Shown: positions 17,152 through 27,651 of the stretch, in pieces | How the letters are laid out: every line of letters begins with the position of its first letter | How positions within the stretch are numbered: position 1 is the first letter of the stretch | DNA from: Ardenticatenaceae bacterium | Lineage (GTDB): Bacteria; Chloroflexota; Anaerolineae; Promineifilales; Promineifilaceae | Length of the DNA stretch: 64,000 nt | Assembly (NCBI GenBank): GCA_020634315.1 | Contig: JACKBV010000021.1 | Location: forward strand, 14,113-78,112 | Direction: 5' to 3' | Notes under the pieces: model-generated | Told to the model about the DNA's origin: nothing | The model's input: the letters and a program-made list of their open reading frames with translations, nothing else | Database searches by the model: none | Position numbers and translations under genes: made by a program

Positions 17152-17979
17152 ATGATGATGAATGTGGAATTAGCTGAAACGGCCGTATCTGCTGCCTTAC
17201 AGACAAAATGGGTGGGGCGTACCTATCGTTACCTGGCGCAAATTCCTTCGACGAACACATTGCTGCGTGAGATGGTTATGACGAAAACGGGCGTGCCTTT
17301 ACCGCATGGGATGGTGGTGCTGACTGACTACCAACATGCGGGGCGTGGCCGCATGGCACGCCGTTGGGAAGCGCCGCATGGCACTTCGCTGCTTTTCTCG
17401 TTGTTTTTGCGGCCGGATTGGCCGGCCGCGCAGGCCACGTGGCTGACAATGATCGCGGCGTTGGCGGTGGCGGAAGCGGTGGAGCAGGTTGTGCCCCAAC
17501 CTGTGGGCGTGAAGTGGCCGAATGATGTGATCATCAATGAGGATGGTACCTGGCGTAAGGTGAGCGGGTTGCTGCTGGAAGGGGACATGGATGAAAACGG
17601 CCGTTTAGCCTGGGCGATTTTGGGCATTGGCATCAATGTCAATGTGTTGCCGGAACAACTGCCGGAAGCGGTGACGCCGCCAACTAGCTTGCTGATGGCG
17701 GCGGGGCATCCTGTGTCGCGTTTGTCCCTTCTTGTAGATTTGTTGGCACGGCTAGAGCGGTATTATGAAACGGCCGTTAACGGGCAGTCACCCCAACCCG
17801 CGTGGAACCGGCGGCTCGTTACCATTGGGCAGCCAGTTATGGTAAGCCAGGTGGAAAATGGCAAGATTGTACGCGGGATCGCCGAAGGGACGGATGAGTG
17901 GGGGCAACTGCTGGTGCGTGATGGCGCTGGCACTCTGCATCAAGTCGCTGCCGGAGACGTTACTTTACGCCCTTCTTGA
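17152..17979 (+). CDS. birA: Biotin-[acetyl-CoA-carboxylase] ligase
   Basis: Activates biotin with ATP and attaches it to biotin carboxyl carrier proteins. The 275-residue product has the catalytic domain and the C-terminal SH3-like domain but no N-terminal DNA-binding domain, so it should be a pure ligase without repressor function. Motifs are the substrate-site STNT near residue 33, the biotinyl-AMP loop GRGRMARRW at 64-72, and KWPNDVI. The usual loop is GRGRxGRxW, and here Ala stands for the second Gly. Three tandem ATGs (17152, 17155, 17158) make the exact start uncertain. Confidence 0.92.
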   Translation: MMMNVELAETAVSAALQTKWVGRTYRYLAQIPSTNTLLREMVMTKTGVPLPHGMVVLTDYQHAGRGRMARRWEAPHGTSLLFSLFLRPDWPAAQATWLTMIAALAVAEAVEQVVPQPVGVKWPNDVIINEDGTWRKVSGLLLEGDMDENGRLAWAILGIGINVNVLPEQLPEAVTPPTSLLMAAGHPVSRLSLLVDLLARLERYYETAVNGQSPQPAWNRRLVTIGQPVMVSQVENGKIVRGIAEGTDEWGQLLVRDGAGTLHQVAAGDVTLRPS

Positions 17980-18142
17980 GTTGACTTTTGCCCTAAATGC
18001 GAGTAGCCTATCCTGGCAATTAATATCGGAAAATTTAAGTTTTCAGACCACATTTGTATGTATAGGATTCTGTGAACATAGTCCATCACTATGTAGGAGA
18101 ATTCATCTTTCACCCTTTACCACTTGATTACGGGAGGTCATG

Positions 18143-18466
18143 ATGGCAGACGATTTCATAAACAACTTTCGCGGCGGTTTTGGCGACGAAGAAGGCCCGG
18201 ATTGGGTTCAGGACCTGGATGATGATGATATGAGCATGGGTGAAGCTGAGGCTGGGGGTTCGGACGACTTTGACCGGCTGCGGCAGCAAAGCGCCCGTGC
18301 CAGCTCCGCTTCTGGTGGCATGACCCTGGAAGAAGGGAGTTCGAGTGGGGGATTTTCCTTAAATCAACTGACCCCAGGGCAGCGCATGGTTCTGGCTGTT
18401 TTGGTCTTGCTGAATGTGATTGTCGGCGGTGTGGCTATTTTGGCCGTGGCTGGCATTATTGGCTAA
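18143..18466 (+). CDS. Small acidic protein with a C-terminal membrane anchor
   Basis: I do not recognise this 107-residue protein. The first 75 residues are very acidic and Gly/Ser-rich, with a run of four Asp (DLDDDDM) and no hydrophobic stretch. The last 30 residues form one hydrophobic helix (MVLAVLVLLNVIVGGVAILA) ending near the C-terminus. That layout suggests a tail-anchored protein with its charged part in the cytoplasm. The ribosome site GGGAGG (18132-18137) fits the second of two tandem ATGs. It is alone on this strand, with its own terminator 210 bases downstream. Confidence 0.7.
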   Translation: MADDFINNFRGGFGDEEGPDWVQDLDDDDMSMGEAEAGGSDDFDRLRQQSARASSASGGMTLEEGSSSGGFSLNQLTPGQRMVLAVLVLLNVIVGGVAILAVAGIIG

Positions 18467-18673
18467 CGGGTGAATTTGGGGGCGGGTGGCGCACATAGTC
18501 ATCCACTTTTGTGTTTTTCAAGGCGACACATTGCACGTTGGCATTGGTAACTGTTTTGGTTGATCAGTGAAAGCCAGTTTGTGCCAAAATTAGTAACTGA
18601 CCACCTTCATGCAGTGTGGAAAGTCACCGGGCAGGAATAAAACCAGACAACGGCCTCGTTAGATGAAGAGGTG

Positions 18674-18713
18674 AAGGAGAAGAGAGAATACACTCCCTTC
18701 TCCTTTTTGTTTT

Positions 18714-18715
<2 letters not shown>
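18674..18715 (+). terminator. Terminator downstream of the small acidic protein gene
   Basis: AAGGAGAAG (18674-18682) pairs with CTTCTCCTT (18697-18705), and the stem continues with GAG/CTC after one mismatch. A T-rich run TTTTTGTTTTTT follows. It overlaps the end of the convergent penicillin acylase gene by two bases. The preceding 200 bases after the stop at 18466 hold no gene I can see. Confidence 0.8.
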
Positions 18716-21188
<2,473 letters not shown>

Positions 21189-21310
21189 TTTTCTCCTCCA
21201 AATGGGTATAAAATGGGATAGGGTGCAAATAATACCGGTATTCATCGAAATGCGCACAAAGACTGCAAAACGAACTTGATACGTATACGCAACAAGCGCC
21301 ATATAACAGG

Positions 21311-21316
21311 TATAAT
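21311..21316 (+). promoter_or_regulatory. -10 box for a leaderless prepilin peptidase mRNA
   Basis: Perfect TATAAT ending seven bases before the ATG at 21324. There is no ribosome site between. The -35 region is not convincing (a TTGATA exists but 29 bases away). Confidence 0.55.
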
Positions 21317-21323
21317 TAGCCCT

Positions 21324-22058
21324 ATGTTGAACTTGCTCTTTGCTTTGCTTGGTCTAATCGTCGGGGTTGTGATTAATGCCCTGGCTGATGATTTGCCGCA
21401 GCGGAAACGGCCGTCTTTGCCGCATTGTCACGCCTGTCAGCATCGTTATACGCCCATGCAGTGGCTGGGTGTGGGGCAATGTGCGCAATGTGCGGCCGCG
21501 CCACGACGGCGGGTGTTGTGGGTGATGGTGGGAACGGCCGTTCTCTTTGCCCTGCTGCCCACGCTCATCCCGGAACCGGTCAATTTGTGGGTGAATGCAC
21601 TGTATACGGCCGTTTTCATCCTTGTTATCGTCATCGACCTGGAGCACAAGCTCATTTTGAACGTGGTCACTTTTCCGGCAACGGCCGTAGCCTTGCTGCT
21701 CAGTTTCGTCGTCACCGATAACAATATTCGCCTGGCGTTGGTGGGGGCTGTGGTCGGTTTTGTCCTCTTTTACATCGCTTACTGGATCGGCCAACTGATG
21801 TTTGGGCCGGGGGCGCTGGGGTATGGTGATGTCAAATTGGCGATGGCCATGGGGGCCATGCTCGGCTTTCATCGCATTTTATTTGCGTTGGGGCTGGCAA
21901 TTGTTCTGGGCGGCGTGATTAGCGGGGTGCTGCTCCTCAGCCGCCGTTTTCATCGTTATACCTATTTGCCTTACGGCCAATATCTGGCAATTGCCGGAAT
22001 TATCATGCTCATTTGGGGCGTGCGTATCGCTGAATGGTACGCGCAAAGTGGGCAGTAA
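21324..22058 (+). CDS. Prepilin peptidase / type 4 leader peptidase (A24 family)
   Basis: Membrane aspartic protease that removes leader peptides from type IV pilins or pseudopilins. The 244-residue product has the cytoplasmic zinc-type loop with two CxxC pairs (Cys35/38 and Cys53/56) and the two catalytic aspartates, Asp105 (IDLEHKLI) and Asp169 (GYGDVKLA). An N-methylation motif cannot be judged. No pilin or secretion gene is nearby. Four copies of the palindrome fall within 272 bases (21417-21688), one of the densest clusters in the window. The start is set by the TATAAT seven bases upstream. Confidence 0.92.
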   Translation: MLNLLFALLGLIVGVVINALADDLPQRKRPSLPHCHACQHRYTPMQWLGVGQCAQCAAAPRRRVLWVMVGTAVLFALLPTLIPEPVNLWVNALYTAVFILVIVIDLEHKLILNVVTFPATAVALLLSFVVTDNNIRLALVGAVVGFVLFYIAYWIGQLMFGPGALGYGDVKLAMAMGAMLGFHRILFALGLAIVLGGVISGVLLLSRRFHRYTYLPYGQYLAIAGIIMLIWGVRIAEWYAQSGQ

Positions 22059-22077
22059 GCGCAATTCTTCTCCAAAT

Positions 22078-22752
22078 ATGATGCCTGGTTCTGATAAATT
22101 GACTTTTTTGCAGCAAGCAGGTTTTGCTGCAATGTTGCCCGGTGATTTGCCTTTGGCGGCAATTATAACGGTGGCAGATGCCCTGCTGGCTGCGCCGGTG
22201 CAGGTGGTGGAAGTGGCTTTGTCTGCTTCGCTGGCGCAAACGGCGGCGGTTGTGCGCGACTTATGTCAACGTGGGCGCGTGCATTTGCAGGTTGGCGTGA
22301 GCGGTGTGGAAACGGCCGATCAAGTAGCCATGTTGGCGGCAGCCGGTGCTGAGTTTGTGGCATCGCCGCGCTTTAGCCCGGCGTTGTTGGCTGTATGTGC
22401 GGAGTGGAAACGGCCGTATTTACCGACCATCATCACGCCATTTGCGGCACAGGCGGCACAGGCAGCCGGTGTTTCGTGGGTGCGCGTGCCGGTGGGCGGC
22501 CCAGCCGGGCCTGCCTATGTGCAAACGTTGTGTACGACTTTGCCCGATTTGCAAGTGGTGGCGGCCGGTGACTTTGCGCCAGCAGAGGTGGCGGCGTATC
22601 GGGAGGTGGGCGTAACGGCCGTTTTCCTGGGCAGCACGCTCTATACCGGCCCGCAGCAGCCGATGGCTGACTTGATTACGCGTGCGCGGCAGTTGCAAGG
22701 CGCATGGCAGCATGGGGTGTGGGATGGAAACGGCCGTGGGCATACATCATAA
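22078..22752 (+). CDS. KDPG/KHG aldolase-like protein, catalytic lysine replaced
   Basis: A 224-residue TIM-barrel protein that lines up with Eda-type aldolases along its length. VVEVALSA corresponds to LEVTLRT (catalytic Glu conserved as Glu45). AAGAEFVASPRFS corresponds to AGAQFAISPGLT. FLGSTLY corresponds to the final GGSWL. The block that normally carries the Schiff-base lysine (FKFFPA) reads WVRVPVG, with Arg136 at the lysine position. The phosphate-site GGI becomes GDF. Normal aldolase chemistry is therefore unlikely. It starts 19 bases after the prepilin peptidase gene; tandem ATGs at 22078 and 22081 are both possible. Confidence 0.7.
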   Translation: MMPGSDKLTFLQQAGFAAMLPGDLPLAAIITVADALLAAPVQVVEVALSASLAQTAAVVRDLCQRGRVHLQVGVSGVETADQVAMLAAAGAEFVASPRFSPALLAVCAEWKRPYLPTIITPFAAQAAQAAGVSWVRVPVGGPAGPAYVQTLCTTLPDLQVVAAGDFAPAEVAAYREVGVTAVFLGSTLYTGPQQPMADLITRARQLQGAWQHGVWDGNGRGHTS

Positions 22753-22864
22753 ATGACCCCTGTAATTGCGATATGTGTTGCGTGTTGCGCAGGTGTGACA
22801 CGCAGTCACTGTTGTTGATTCCCAATTCCCCAAAAAATTCTATAGTTTGATTCAATGGTGTTGC

Positions 22865-23719
22865 ATGATTGAAATTCGTCCGATAACGACACTTGAAGAT
22901 ATGTATCAGGCAGAAGAAGTACAACGCGCTGCCTGGGGTATGGATGATTTAGAGACGGTTAGTGTGCATGTGTTGCACGCCTTGCAGCATAATGGCTCGC
23001 CGTTGTTAGGCGCGTTTGCTGGCGCAAAGCTGGTCGGCTTTTGCCTGGGCGTGTTGAGCCTGAGCGAGGCAGAAGGCCAGCCGCTGGCTTCGCGCTTGAA
23101 AATGTACTCGGTGATGGCTGGTGTGCTGCCAGAATATCAGAGCCAGCATGTTGGCTATCGTTTGAAGCTGGCGCAGCGTGCATTTGCCCTGGATATTGGC
23201 ATCAATCTGATTACCTGGACATACGATCCCTTGGAGGCGCGTAACGCGCACTTTAACATTGCCAGATTGGGCGCGGTTTGCCAACGGTATTATGAACATT
23301 ATCACGGCGATATGGGCGGTATAAATGTTGGCCTGCCCACAGATCGCTTTGAGGCGGCGTGGTGGGTGGCAAGCGAGCGCGTGGCAAACAAAGCGGAGAT
23401 GCTCCAAAGCGCCCAGAGCAATCAGCGGCCAGATGTTGTTGATTTTGCGCAAGTTGTCAATCCGGCTGTGTTTAATCAAGCTGGACTGCCTGTGCCTGCA
23501 TCCGCCTCTATTCCCACCGGAGCGAAACAGGTTTTGGTGGAAATCCCCGCTCATTTTCAGGCCATTAAGCAGCAAAGTTTCCCTTTGGCGCAGGAGTGGC
23601 GGCTGCATACGCGCCAACTTTTTACGCAGTTGTTTGCTGATGGATTTTGCGTGACTGATTTCGTTTCTACGATGGGTGCTGACGGCAAGCGGCGCAGCTT
23701 TTATGTGCTGACATCGTGA
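22865..23719 (+). CDS. GNAT-superfamily acetyltransferase (COG3375-like)
   Basis: 284 residues. The N-terminal half has the GNAT pattern: IEIRPITTLEDMYQAEEVQ, then LLGAFAGAKLVGFCLG, and YSVMAGVLPEYQSQHVGYRL, where the acetyl-CoA loop is of the less common Q-x-x-x-V-G-Y type. The middle WTYDPLEARNAHFNIARLGA is characteristic of a predicted acetyltransferase group known from archaea and Chloroflexi-type bacteria. The substrate is unknown. The ATG at 22865 is preferred over an in-frame TTG at 22847. A TATAGT at 22841-22846 may be its -10 box. Confidence 0.8.
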   Translation: MIEIRPITTLEDMYQAEEVQRAAWGMDDLETVSVHVLHALQHNGSPLLGAFAGAKLVGFCLGVLSLSEAEGQPLASRLKMYSVMAGVLPEYQSQHVGYRLKLAQRAFALDIGINLITWTYDPLEARNAHFNIARLGAVCQRYYEHYHGDMGGINVGLPTDRFEAAWWVASERVANKAEMLQSAQSNQRPDVVDFAQVVNPAVFNQAGLPVPASASIPTGAKQVLVEIPAHFQAIKQQSFPLAQEWRLHTRQLFTQLFADGFCVTDFVSTMGADGKRRSFYVLTS

Positions 23720-23746
23720 GGCGGACTGTGCCGCCGCTTGATTTTT
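23720..23746 (+). terminator. Weak terminator after the acetyltransferase gene
   Basis: GGCGG (23720-23724), a six-base loop, CCGCC (23731-23735), then GCTTGATTTTTG. The stem is short but lies directly after the stop codon. Confidence 0.4.
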
Positions 23747-23749
23747 GAT

Positions 23750-23777
23750 TTGCAATATTGTGATAACTTGTTAGAAT
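23750..23777 (+). promoter_or_regulatory. Promoter of the copper-cluster regulator gene
   Basis: TTGCAA (23750-23755), 16 bases, TAGAAT (23772-23777). The promoter is flanked by TTGTGA (23758-23763, inside the spacer) and TCACAA (23800-23805), an inverted pair that could be an operator. The latter is only an inference. Confidence 0.5.
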
Positions 23778-23813
23778 TCCCCCGCTAACTCACAGATTGT
23801 CACAAGAGAGAAC

Positions 23814-24386
23814 ATGTTACCTGCGGAACGGCATCGGCAAATTTTGAATTTACTGCGTGAACAAGGCATGGTGCAAATCGTCGACCTGAGCGAACGCTTC
23901 CAGGTGTCGGAGATGACGATTCATCGTGACCTGGAACGGCTGGCGGCTGATGGTTTGCTGCGCAAGGTGCGTGGGGGGGCTGCGCCCCTGGCAACGGCCG
24001 TTTCCCCCACACCGCTGTCCTCTGATGTTGCTCCCCATTGTTTGATGTGTCACAAAAAACCACGTCGCCAAACACAGGTGATTTTGCATCTGGCTGATGG
24101 CAGTCAGCAGCACGCCTGCTGCCCGCACTGCGGCTTGATGTCGCTGTCGTGCAGCAATTTGACGGTGACGATGGTGCTGGTGACAGACTTTTTATACGGC
24201 CGTACCCTCACCGCCCAATCTGCCACCTACCTCATCGATCCGGCCATCACCATTTGCTGTACGCCAACCACCCTGGCTTTTGAATGTCACGAGGATGCCT
24301 TGCGCTTCCAGACAGGCTTTGGCGGGCAGATTCATACCCTGCAAAGCGCCGTGTCTTATTTGCACGAGACAATGCGACTGAAATAA
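23814..24386 (+). CDS. DeoR-type HTH regulator fused to a NosL-like Cys/His domain
   Basis: 190 residues. Residues 1-57 are a clear DeoR-type winged helix (PAERHRQILNLLREQG, then VSEMTIHRDLERL and GLLRKVRGGA). The usual sugar-phosphate-binding DeoR domain is absent. Instead, from residue 74 there is a Cys-rich region: Cys76 and Cys79, then HACCPHCG (His100, Cys102, Cys103, Cys106), and a segment resembling the copper-binding lipoprotein NosL (ATYLIDP, then LAFECHEDALRFQTGFGGQI). Because polyferredoxin, SCO1 and PCu(A)C genes follow directly, I infer a metal sensor, most likely for copper, that controls this operon. Confidence 0.75.
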   Translation: MLPAERHRQILNLLREQGMVQIVDLSERFQVSEMTIHRDLERLAADGLLRKVRGGAAPLATAVSPTPLSSDVAPHCLMCHKKPRRQTQVILHLADGSQQHACCPHCGLMSLSCSNLTVTMVLVTDFLYGRTLTAQSATYLIDPAITICCTPTTLAFECHEDALRFQTGFGGQIHTLQSAVSYLHETMRLK

Positions 24387-24415
24387 GAAAGTTTCCATCC
24401 TTATCATAAAAGGCA

Positions 24416-25825
24416 ATGTCTACACAACTGTATCGACCCACACCTCGTTATGATTTACTGCGCACCCCGTTTATCGGGCGGCTGCTGCGTTGGCGTTGGG
24501 GGCGGCTGGTCGGCCAACTGCTTTTTCTCTGTGTGGCGCTGCTGATGCTGTACGATGGCTTTACCGGGCCGCGTCTGGCTCCCACTAATCTGGCGACTGT
24601 CCTCACCTGGGTTCATTATCGCGGCTTCGTCATGTTTGCTTTGCTGCTGGCTGGCAATTTGTTTTGTATGAACTGCCCGTTTACGTTGCCGCGCACGCTG
24701 GCGCGGCGCATAAGCGGCCGCAGCCAACGCCGCTGGCCTCGCTGGCTGCGTAACAAGTGGACGGCCGTTACCATTCTCGTCATCTACTTTTGGCTTTACG
24801 AATGGCTTGATTTATGGGCGAGTCCCTGGCTCACCGCCTGGATCATTGTGGCCTATTTCCTGGCCTCCTTCATATTAGAAGTGTTTTTTGCCGAATCCCC
24901 CTTTTGCAAATATGTGTGCCCGCTGGGGACATTTAATTTCGTCAGCAGTACCGTTTCCCCTTTGCACATCACCGTGCGCGACCAAAATACCTGCCGCACC
25001 TGCGTCGGCAAAGAGTGTGTCAATGGCAATGGCGATGTCTTGGGCTGTGGCACAGAACTGTTTGCGCCGCAAATGAAAAGCAATCTTGATTGTGTGTTGT
25101 GCCTCGATTGTGCCCGCGCTTGCCCGTATGAAAACGTGGCGCTGGCCTGGCGCAATCCGCTGGCCGAAGTGCGCCGCCCCGATGCCTGGCCGCGCCGTTG
25201 GGATGTGAATGTACTGGTCTGGGTGTTTGCCTTTATTAGCTTGAGCAACGCCTTTGGCATGGTGCCGCCGGTGTATCAACTGGAGACATGGTTGGCGGCT
25301 GTGCTGCACACGCGCAGCGAAGGGATTGTGCTGGCTGTGATTTTTGGCGTGCTCAATGTTTTGCTGCCGGTTGGTTTAAGCCTGGGTGCTGCCTGGGTAA
25401 GCCGACGCCTGGCGGGGCGGCGCGAACCGCTGCGCGTTACATTGTCACGGTACACACCGGCGCTGCTGCCGCTTACCTTTGCTATCTGGTTTGCTCATTA
25501 TGCCGGGTTCCACTTTCTTACGAGTGCGCTGGCTATTGTGCCGGTGCTGCAAAATTTCTTGCTGGATGTGGGGATTCATGTGTTCGGCCAGCCGAATTGG
25601 GCGCTGGGGCCGGTTTTGCCCGCAAACTGGATGGACCCGTTGGAGTTGGTTGTGTTGTTGGTGGGGGTGGCGGCGAGTCTGGATGTGCTAAACGGCCGTT
25701 CCCGTGCCGCTGCCGACAAATTTGCCGCCCAACTTCCCTGGCTGCTCTTACTGCTGCTGCTGGCTGTTGCGGCCATGGTGGTCATGTATCTGCCTATGGA
25801 AATGCGCGGCACTGTGTTTGGATAA
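24416..25825 (+). CDS. Membrane polyferredoxin (NapH/NosR/CcoG-like)
   Basis: 469-residue membrane Fe-S protein. Two CxxC/CxxxC pairs near membrane helices (Cys84/87 in CMNCPFTLPR and Cys164/168 in CKYVCPLG) are like those of NapH, NosR and CcoG. A soluble segment carries CRTCVGKEC with Cys211 and a full 4Fe-4S motif CVLCLDCARACP (Cys226-236). At least six further hydrophobic segments follow. CcoG-type proteins reduce Cu(II) during oxidase assembly and NosR/NapH feed electrons to periplasmic reductases. The neighbours argue for the copper role. ATG 30 bases after the regulator. Confidence 0.85.
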   Translation: MSTQLYRPTPRYDLLRTPFIGRLLRWRWGRLVGQLLFLCVALLMLYDGFTGPRLAPTNLATVLTWVHYRGFVMFALLLAGNLFCMNCPFTLPRTLARRISGRSQRRWPRWLRNKWTAVTILVIYFWLYEWLDLWASPWLTAWIIVAYFLASFILEVFFAESPFCKYVCPLGTFNFVSSTVSPLHITVRDQNTCRTCVGKECVNGNGDVLGCGTELFAPQMKSNLDCVLCLDCARACPYENVALAWRNPLAEVRRPDAWPRRWDVNVLVWVFAFISLSNAFGMVPPVYQLETWLAAVLHTRSEGIVLAVIFGVLNVLLPVGLSLGAAWVSRRLAGRREPLRVTLSRYTPALLPLTFAIWFAHYAGFHFLTSALAIVPVLQNFLLDVGIHVFGQPNWALGPVLPANWMDPLELVVLLVGVAASLDVLNGRSRAAADKFAAQLPWLLLLLLLAVAAMVVMYLPMEMRGTVFG

Positions 25826-25843
25826 GACGATACACAATACGCT

Positions 25844-26419
25844 ATGAAACGATTACTGCCAATTTTTTTGCTGTTGTGGGTGTTCACCGCCTGTCAGAAA
25901 GAGCCAACTTATTACGGCACACAGTGGCCCAGCCCACAGGATGCGGCCGATTTCACCTTGACCAGTGCAGCTGGCCCCGTTAGCCTGAGCGATTTTTCTG
26001 ACAAGGTGGTGCTGCTGTACTTTGGTTACACCTTTTGTCCGGATGTTTGCCCGGCAACATTGTCCGATTTGGGGCAGGTGATGCGTGCTTTGGGCGACGA
26101 TGCCGCGCAGATTCAGGTCATTATGATTACGGTAGACCCGGAACGGGATACGCCGCAGCAGTTGGCGGATTATGTGGCGCATTTTGACCCGACGTTTATT
26201 GGGTTGTCGGGCACAGAGGCGGAAATTGCCGAGGTTGCCGCGCAGTATGGGGTGTTTTATGAGCGGCACGAGGGAACGGCCGCTACCGGTTATCTGATTG
26301 ATCACACCGCTCGCGTCTTTGTCATTGACCGCAGCGGCCAGTATTGGCTCTCATTCCCCTTTGGCATGGAGCGGGAGCAAATGCAATCTGACCTGGAAAA
26401 TGTGCTGCGGCAGCAGTAG
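25844..26419 (+). CDS. SCO1/SenC/PrrC copper chaperone lipoprotein
   Basis: Thioredoxin-fold copper protein that loads the CuA site of cytochrome c oxidase. The 191-residue product has a lipobox ending at Cys17 (WVFTAC), so it is anchored on the outer face of the cytoplasmic membrane. The CxxxC copper motif is Cys65/Cys69 (FCPDVCP) and the third ligand is His154 (LIDHTARVF). VDPERDTPQQLADY is the usual family block. It starts 18 bases after the polyferredoxin gene, without an evident ribosome site. Confidence 0.94.
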   Translation: MKRLLPIFLLLWVFTACQKEPTYYGTQWPSPQDAADFTLTSAAGPVSLSDFSDKVVLLYFGYTFCPDVCPATLSDLGQVMRALGDDAAQIQVIMITVDPERDTPQQLADYVAHFDPTFIGLSGTEAEIAEVAAQYGVFYERHEGTAATGYLIDHTARVFVIDRSGQYWLSFPFGMEREQMQSDLENVLRQQ

Positions 26420-26539
26420 CGTGCAAACAGGCGGCTCATTTTGAGCGCGTGCATAAAAAAGGGAGGGGGCGCAACTTGGTTTGCCATGTCCCCTTGCGTT
26501 GAACAATTTTTATCTGATTGATCCAAAGGAGTTGGTTGC

Positions 26540-26920
26540 ATGAAACGAATTGTTTTTATTTTGTTACTGCTGTTGGTTGTGGGATGCCGCCAAAGCCAAC
26601 AAGAAGAAACCGGGGGCACGGCCGATTTGACTATCGAATTACTCGCGCCATTGCAGCCCACCATGGATGGCAGCAGCGAAATGAGCGTGCGTGTGACGGA
26701 CGCGGCCGGCGCACCGGTGAATGATGCCAGCCTGAGCATTAAAGGTGACATGACACATGCCGGCATGATGCCGGTGTTGGCCGATGCCAGCGGCGGCGAA
26801 GATGGCTTGTATACCTTTCCCTTTGCCTGGACTATGACAGGAGATTGGATTGTGACAGTGCGGGCAACTTTGCCGGATGATACATGGGCGGAGCAGCAGT
26901 TCGATTTAACCGTGAAGTAG
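26540..26920 (+). CDS. FixH/YtkA-like lipoprotein
   Basis: 126 residues with a lipobox (LLVVGC, Cys16) and a single beta-sandwich domain. The sequence PTMDGSSEMSVRVTDAAG, DMTHAGMMPV and FPFAWTMTGDWIVTVRA matches the YtkA/FixH-like fold often found beside SCO1 and oxidase genes. The DMTHAGMMP stretch, with His and three Met, could bind copper. A ribosome site (AAAGGAG) is present. It is part of the copper cluster, 120 bases after SCO1. Confidence 0.75.
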   Translation: MKRIVFILLLLLVVGCRQSQQEETGGTADLTIELLAPLQPTMDGSSEMSVRVTDAAGAPVNDASLSIKGDMTHAGMMPVLADASGGEDGLYTFPFAWTMTGDWIVTVRATLPDDTWAEQQFDLTVK

Positions 26921-26930
26921 GGTCAAAAGC

Positions 26931-26980
26931 GGGTCAATCATTTGCGGGCATTTAACAAAACGACATATTGACCCATTTTT
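26931..26980 (+). terminator. Terminator-like inverted repeat before the PCu(A)C gene
   Basis: GGGTCAAT (26931-26938) and ATTGACCC (26967-26974) followed by ATTTTTG. A second hairpin, GCTTGGG/CCCAAGC (26989-27009), follows before the next start codon. These may attenuate readthrough into the PCu(A)C gene or mark its separate expression. Confidence 0.45.
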
Positions 26981-27046
26981 GCCTTATTGCTTGGGGGAGT
27001 AGCCCAAGCGCAATCAAATTATCATACATAAATGAGGAGCGAAGAT

Positions 27047-27538
27047 ATGAAACGTTGGATGATTTTGGCTGCATTGTTGACGTTTGCCTTGTTGTTGGCT
27101 GCTTGTGGCGGCGACGCTGGCGAAATGGAAGTCGCCAATGTTTGGGGACGCACATCCCCAATGGCGGCAGCAAACGGCGCATTTTATATGCAAATTACGA
27201 ACAACACGGCCGACGATGACAAATTGCTCAGTGCCAGTGCGGCAGCATGTGGGACGGTGGAACTGCATGAGATGTATATGAAGGAAGGGGATGTCATGGG
27301 AATGCGCCCTGTTCCTGATGGTTACATTGCGCTGCCGAAAGGGGAAACGGTGGAATTGAAGGTCGGTGGCTTGCATGTGATGTGTATTGATAAGGTGCAA
27401 GAGTTTAATATCGGCGACCAAATCCCGATTACGCTGACTTTTGAAAATGCCGGAACGATGGAAGTAACGGCCGAAATCCGTGACAATGCCGAGATGCCCA
27501 GTATGGACACGGACGGTGGCATGAATAGCGGCGGGTAA
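27047..27538 (+). CDS. PCu(A)C copper chaperone lipoprotein
   Basis: Extracytoplasmic Cu(I) chaperone that delivers copper to SCO or directly to the CuA site. The product has 163 residues and a lipobox at Cys20 (LLLAAC). Copper ligands follow the family pattern: His74 and Met76 (ELHEMYM), Met86, His110 and Met112 (GLHVMCID). The start at 27047 is set by GAGGAG upstream; an in-frame ATG at 27032 has none. It is the last gene of the copper cluster and is followed by a long hairpin. Confidence 0.93.
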   Translation: MKRWMILAALLTFALLLAACGGDAGEMEVANVWGRTSPMAAANGAFYMQITNNTADDDKLLSASAAACGTVELHEMYMKEGDVMGMRPVPDGYIALPKGETVELKVGGLHVMCIDKVQEFNIGDQIPITLTFENAGTMEVTAEIRDNAEMPSMDTDGGMNSGG

Positions 27539-27554
27539 TCTGTCGCCAGAATTT

Positions 27555-27594
27555 GTGAGCCGTGATCCGCAAAGTGCTGCGGGTTACGGCTCAC
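27555..27594 (+). terminator. Long hairpin after the copper cluster
   Basis: A 16-bp stem with two wobble pairs (27555-27570 with 27579-27594; outer half GTGAGCCG/CGGCTCAC). No T-run follows, so termination is probable but not certain. Confidence 0.5.
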
Positions 27595-27638
27595 GAGTGA
27601 CCGCCACAATAATTCCTCACCCTCTCCCCACTTTGCGC

Positions 27639-27644
27639 TACAAT
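27639..27644 (+). promoter_or_regulatory. -10 box for a leaderless menC mRNA
   Basis: TACAAT ends seven bases before the menC ATG at 27652 and there is no ribosome site. The same spacing is seen at ftsK and the prepilin peptidase gene. Confidence 0.5.
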
Positions 27645-27651
27645 AGAGCGC

